Shown here in pieces: positions 61,469 to 64,000 of a DNA stretch of 64,000 nt. Location: the NCBI GenBank assembly GCA_930367205.1, contig OV884012.1:50861239-50925238 (forward strand), written 5' to 3'. The notes beneath the pieces were generated by a model, which was given only the letters and a program-made list of their open reading frames with translations, did no database searches and was not told the DNA's origin. Source of the stretch: Acanthosoma haemorrhoidale (lineage: Eukaryota; Arthropoda; Insecta; Hemiptera; Acanthosomatidae). The first letter of the stretch is position 1; every line of letters starts with the position of its first letter. The position numbers and the translations under genes are program-made.

Positions 61469-63863
61469 ATGAAGGTGAGTCCATCAATATTACGATGTTC
61501 TAGCAATATGTACAGTATATATAGGTACTATACATATACATATGTATGAATATATACATATTTATACATGTGTATATTATATAAATGTAATTTTTTTCTT
61601 TGAGGGGGTTCATCCGAGAATCAGTAGTATCGTTATTTATCTAATTCTTCGTACACGGTCCATATAACATTCGCTCTTTTTTTGGTATAATATTTTCGAA
61701 CATTGATTTAGACACTAATTTTTTTTGGGGGGGGGTGGAGTGTACACATACAAACGGAATAAAGAACGTAGGAAATAATAAAAATAAGCCTTATCGTTTA
61801 TCCGTCTTTGGTGGGTTACCAAGAGAACAGTAAGAATCCTAATGACTTCCGAGCAATCGACCAGAGAACGACAACGGGGTGTTATTGTTTGAAAGTCAAC
61901 CCTGTACGTTTAGACAGCCGTATTTTACTTTTAGTTTAATTCAAAAAGAACCAGTGTGATTTGACATCACCCTTCTGTGATAAACAGTTCATGGAAATTG
62001 CACAATTTATATAACACTCTCTTGAATCCTTAATTATTGGATCTGTGACATTCAACTTATTGCCGCTTAAACGAAAATAACACTTTTCTGCCTAGACATT
62101 GAATGAAAAACTTCATCTAATGAGGGAAAGTATTACAGATCCTAGTATTGTTTGTACATTGTATACTGTTTTTATATTGTAAAATACGTATTAAACGATC
62201 AAAATTCAAAAATGTACTACATTAATTTTGTTTATATTTTATAGTTGATCTTAGCTGCAGTGTGCTTAAGTGCAGTTGTACAGCATGCGATGTCGGGAGG
62301 TATGGATGTTTTTATGATTATATACGTTAATGTTATGTAATAGTACTAGTTTTATTATCCTGGGCCTATGCTCCTTAAAAACAAACAATTTTTTAACATG
62401 TGTATACATAATAAATGTAAAAAACAATTAAAAGCAACTTATTGTAATACATAATTAATAATTTTATATATTTCATCTGTTATCTGTCTTCAGGTGGAGG
62501 TGGCTGGTCGGGAGGAGGAGGAGGTGGTGGCTGGTCTGGAGGAGGTGGAGGTGGTGGCTGGAAAAGCAGTGGTGGGGGTGGAGGTGGCGGCTGGAAAAGC
62601 GGTGGCAGTGGAGGAGGCGGGACTCCAACTGTAATAAAAATCATCACTCTCAGCGGAGGTGGAGGAGGAGGAGGAGGTCATGGAGGTGGTGGTGGAGGAT
62701 GGAAGAGTGGAGGCGGTGGAGGTGGCTGGAAGAGTGGAGGAGGAGGTGGTGGAGGCGGCTGGAAGTCAGGAGGCGGTGGTGGCGGTTGGAAGTCCGGCGG
62801 TGGAGGTGGTGGCGGATGGAAGAGTGGAGGTGGCGGAAGTGGATGGCCAAGTGGAGGAGGAGGGGGTGGCTGGAAAAGTGGAGGAGGTGGTGGGGGTGGA
62901 TGGAAAAGTGGTGGTGGAGGAGGTGAGTACCGTTTTGGAACTACATTTATTATTATGAAATGTTTTTGGTAACGATTTTCTATTTATAACTGAAAGAAAT
63001 ATTGCCTGTCAACATTTTCATCTTACAAGCAAATCTATTTGATAACGGCAATTACTTTCTTCCATTAATACAAGTTATGAATTTAATGTTGTGGCGACTC
63101 TGGTAACAGTCTTGCTAGTTCTAGTTCTTAGATGTAGTTTACGGATCAAGTCTGATAGCTAGCCATTGTGTATGGATTATTCAAATGTAAATGGATTTCT
63201 GACGGTGAATTCGACACATTAAGAAATGTCCTGTGAAATACTCACCTTTCGGGATCGTCTTGTCTATAATTACAAGTTTAATTATTCTAAATTTCTGTCC
63301 TTATTTTTTTTTAGCGATGGGGTTTCTTAACATTACCTGAGATTGTCGACACGGGAATTACCTCTCCAACCTCACTCATATTTCTTGTCTGAATGGCATG
63401 CTATACTGTGCTTCCTCGATAACTGCCTTTCCTTCTCCCTAAACCACTACAATTATATTCAATGTAATATATGCTCTGGATTTGACATATATTAATAATT
63501 GTGTAGGACAAGTCGGTTTATGCCCAGGGGATTACCTCCCTTGCTAGGACACATAATCCATTAAAGATGTCCGAGTTTAATTAAACTGGACAACACTGGT
63601 TATGACATCCATATACTTCTTTTTAAACTTAATCCATCCGAACATAAATTGTTTATTAATTTGAGTGAATAGTTTAAATAGTAATGTTTAAATCCAATTG
63701 TTGATTGGTAAAATAAGCGAAAAAATAATCTTTGAATTCGAACTTTGTTTAACATTTAATGTATGTACTGTATACGTCATATTCACATAAAATGTGTACT
63801 GTTGTCTTACCTGATACTATTGAACCTGATGAGGTAATTTTTCACATTTTAGGTGGCTGGTGA
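61469..63863 (+). CDS. glycine-rich secreted structural protein B3 (four exons)
   Basis: Coding exons are 61,469-61,474, 62,245-62,299, 62,494-62,922 and 63,853-63,863, giving 166 aa. The signal peptide is identical to B1 and B2. Exon 3 is 27 bp longer than in B1 and B2: one extra Gly codon before the Gly-His segment and one extra eight-residue Gly-Trp-Lys-Ser-Gly unit (near 62,780-62,805). The island IKIITL (62,634-62,651) is unchanged. Intron 1 lacks a roughly 140-bp segment present in B1 and B2 (deletion point near 61,788). Intron 3 has about 22 extra bases near 63,250 and 5 near 63,362. All splice sites remain GT-AG. Confidence 0.87.
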
Positions 63864-63994
63864 TAAATAAAAGGAATACCGGCAAATGGAATCCGAAGCA
63901 ACAGGGAAGAAAAAAAAACCCGATTAACAGTTCAGCAGTTTCAAACCATTGCAACTATTTCTAGAAAATTGCCAACAAAAATATTATTTTTTTA

Positions 63995-64000
63995 AATAAA
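63995..64000 (+). terminator. AATAAA polyadenylation signal of gene B3
   Basis: Same context as the signals of B1 and B2, at the window edge. Confidence 0.55.

Larger units (their letters stand above)
61335..64000 (+). repeat. tandem duplication unit 3 (partial, cut by window end)
   Basis: Holds gene B3 up to its polyadenylation signal, which is the last six bases of the window. The rest of the unit, and any further units, lie outside. Confidence 0.97.

Overview
The window is animal nuclear DNA, most likely from an insect. It is AT-rich, genes carry GT-AG introns, promoters have TATA boxes and 3' ends have AATAAA signals. Transposon debris (mariner, Jockey-type non-LTR elements, an env/LTR remnant) fills much of it. 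I cannot fix the order from the sequence. There are no bacterial genes, operons, CRISPR arrays, or rRNA or tRNA genes that I can support.

Left part (1-32,800). This is a gene-poor transposon graveyard. It holds a possible LTR-element end (1-630), non-LTR reverse transcriptase or RNase H tails (2,730-2,930; 4,480-4,950; 17,926-18,290 minus), a Jockey-like RT fragment (7,040-7,560), a decayed RT (11,930-12,790), two dead mariner-family elements (5,972-7,027; 19,612-20,222), two dispersed repeat families (A and B), a large inverted repeat (15,270-16,456), an interleaved hairpin-like repeat (1,201-1,333) and long microsatellites. I recognise no host gene here.

Right part (32,800-64,000). This holds a cluster of genes for secreted, extremely glycine-rich, Trp/Lys/Ser-containing structural proteins. 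Gene A (32,867-36,310, 345 aa) and three near-identical genes B1, B2 and B3 (157, 157 and 166 aa) share one four-exon plan. Exon 1 codes only Met-Lys, exon 2 completes the signal peptide, exon 3 carries the whole Gly-rich body, and exon 4 adds the last few residues and the stop. All four have a TATA box 46-47 bp before the ATG and a shared upstream AGCCCCCACC box. All four keep one hydrophobic island, IKIITL, inside the glycine matrix.

B1-B3 lie in 7.6-kb tandem units (46,080-53,665; 53,666-61,334; 61,335 to the window end). Each complete unit also carries an env/LTR remnant, a repeat A copy and a dead antisense Jockey element. The diagnostic sites show that B2 is a chimera, B3-like upstream and B1-like downstream, with the switch inside about 30 bp near the end of intron 1. 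This is the expected product of unequal crossing-over. From that switch to about 51,090, units 1 and 2 are almost identical. Beyond it they differ clearly more, so the array is a mosaic.

Between A and B1 lies an inverted, broken duplication of A: intron 3, exon 4 and 3' flank at 39,340-41,975, and exon 1 and intron 1 at 38,100-38,720, both on the minus strand. It contains a 64-bp templated insertion, and its outer end abuts a repeat A copy. The likely picture is a fast-evolving cuticle, adhesive or silk-like gene family expanding through repeat-associated rearrangement. The tissue and function of the proteins are inference only.
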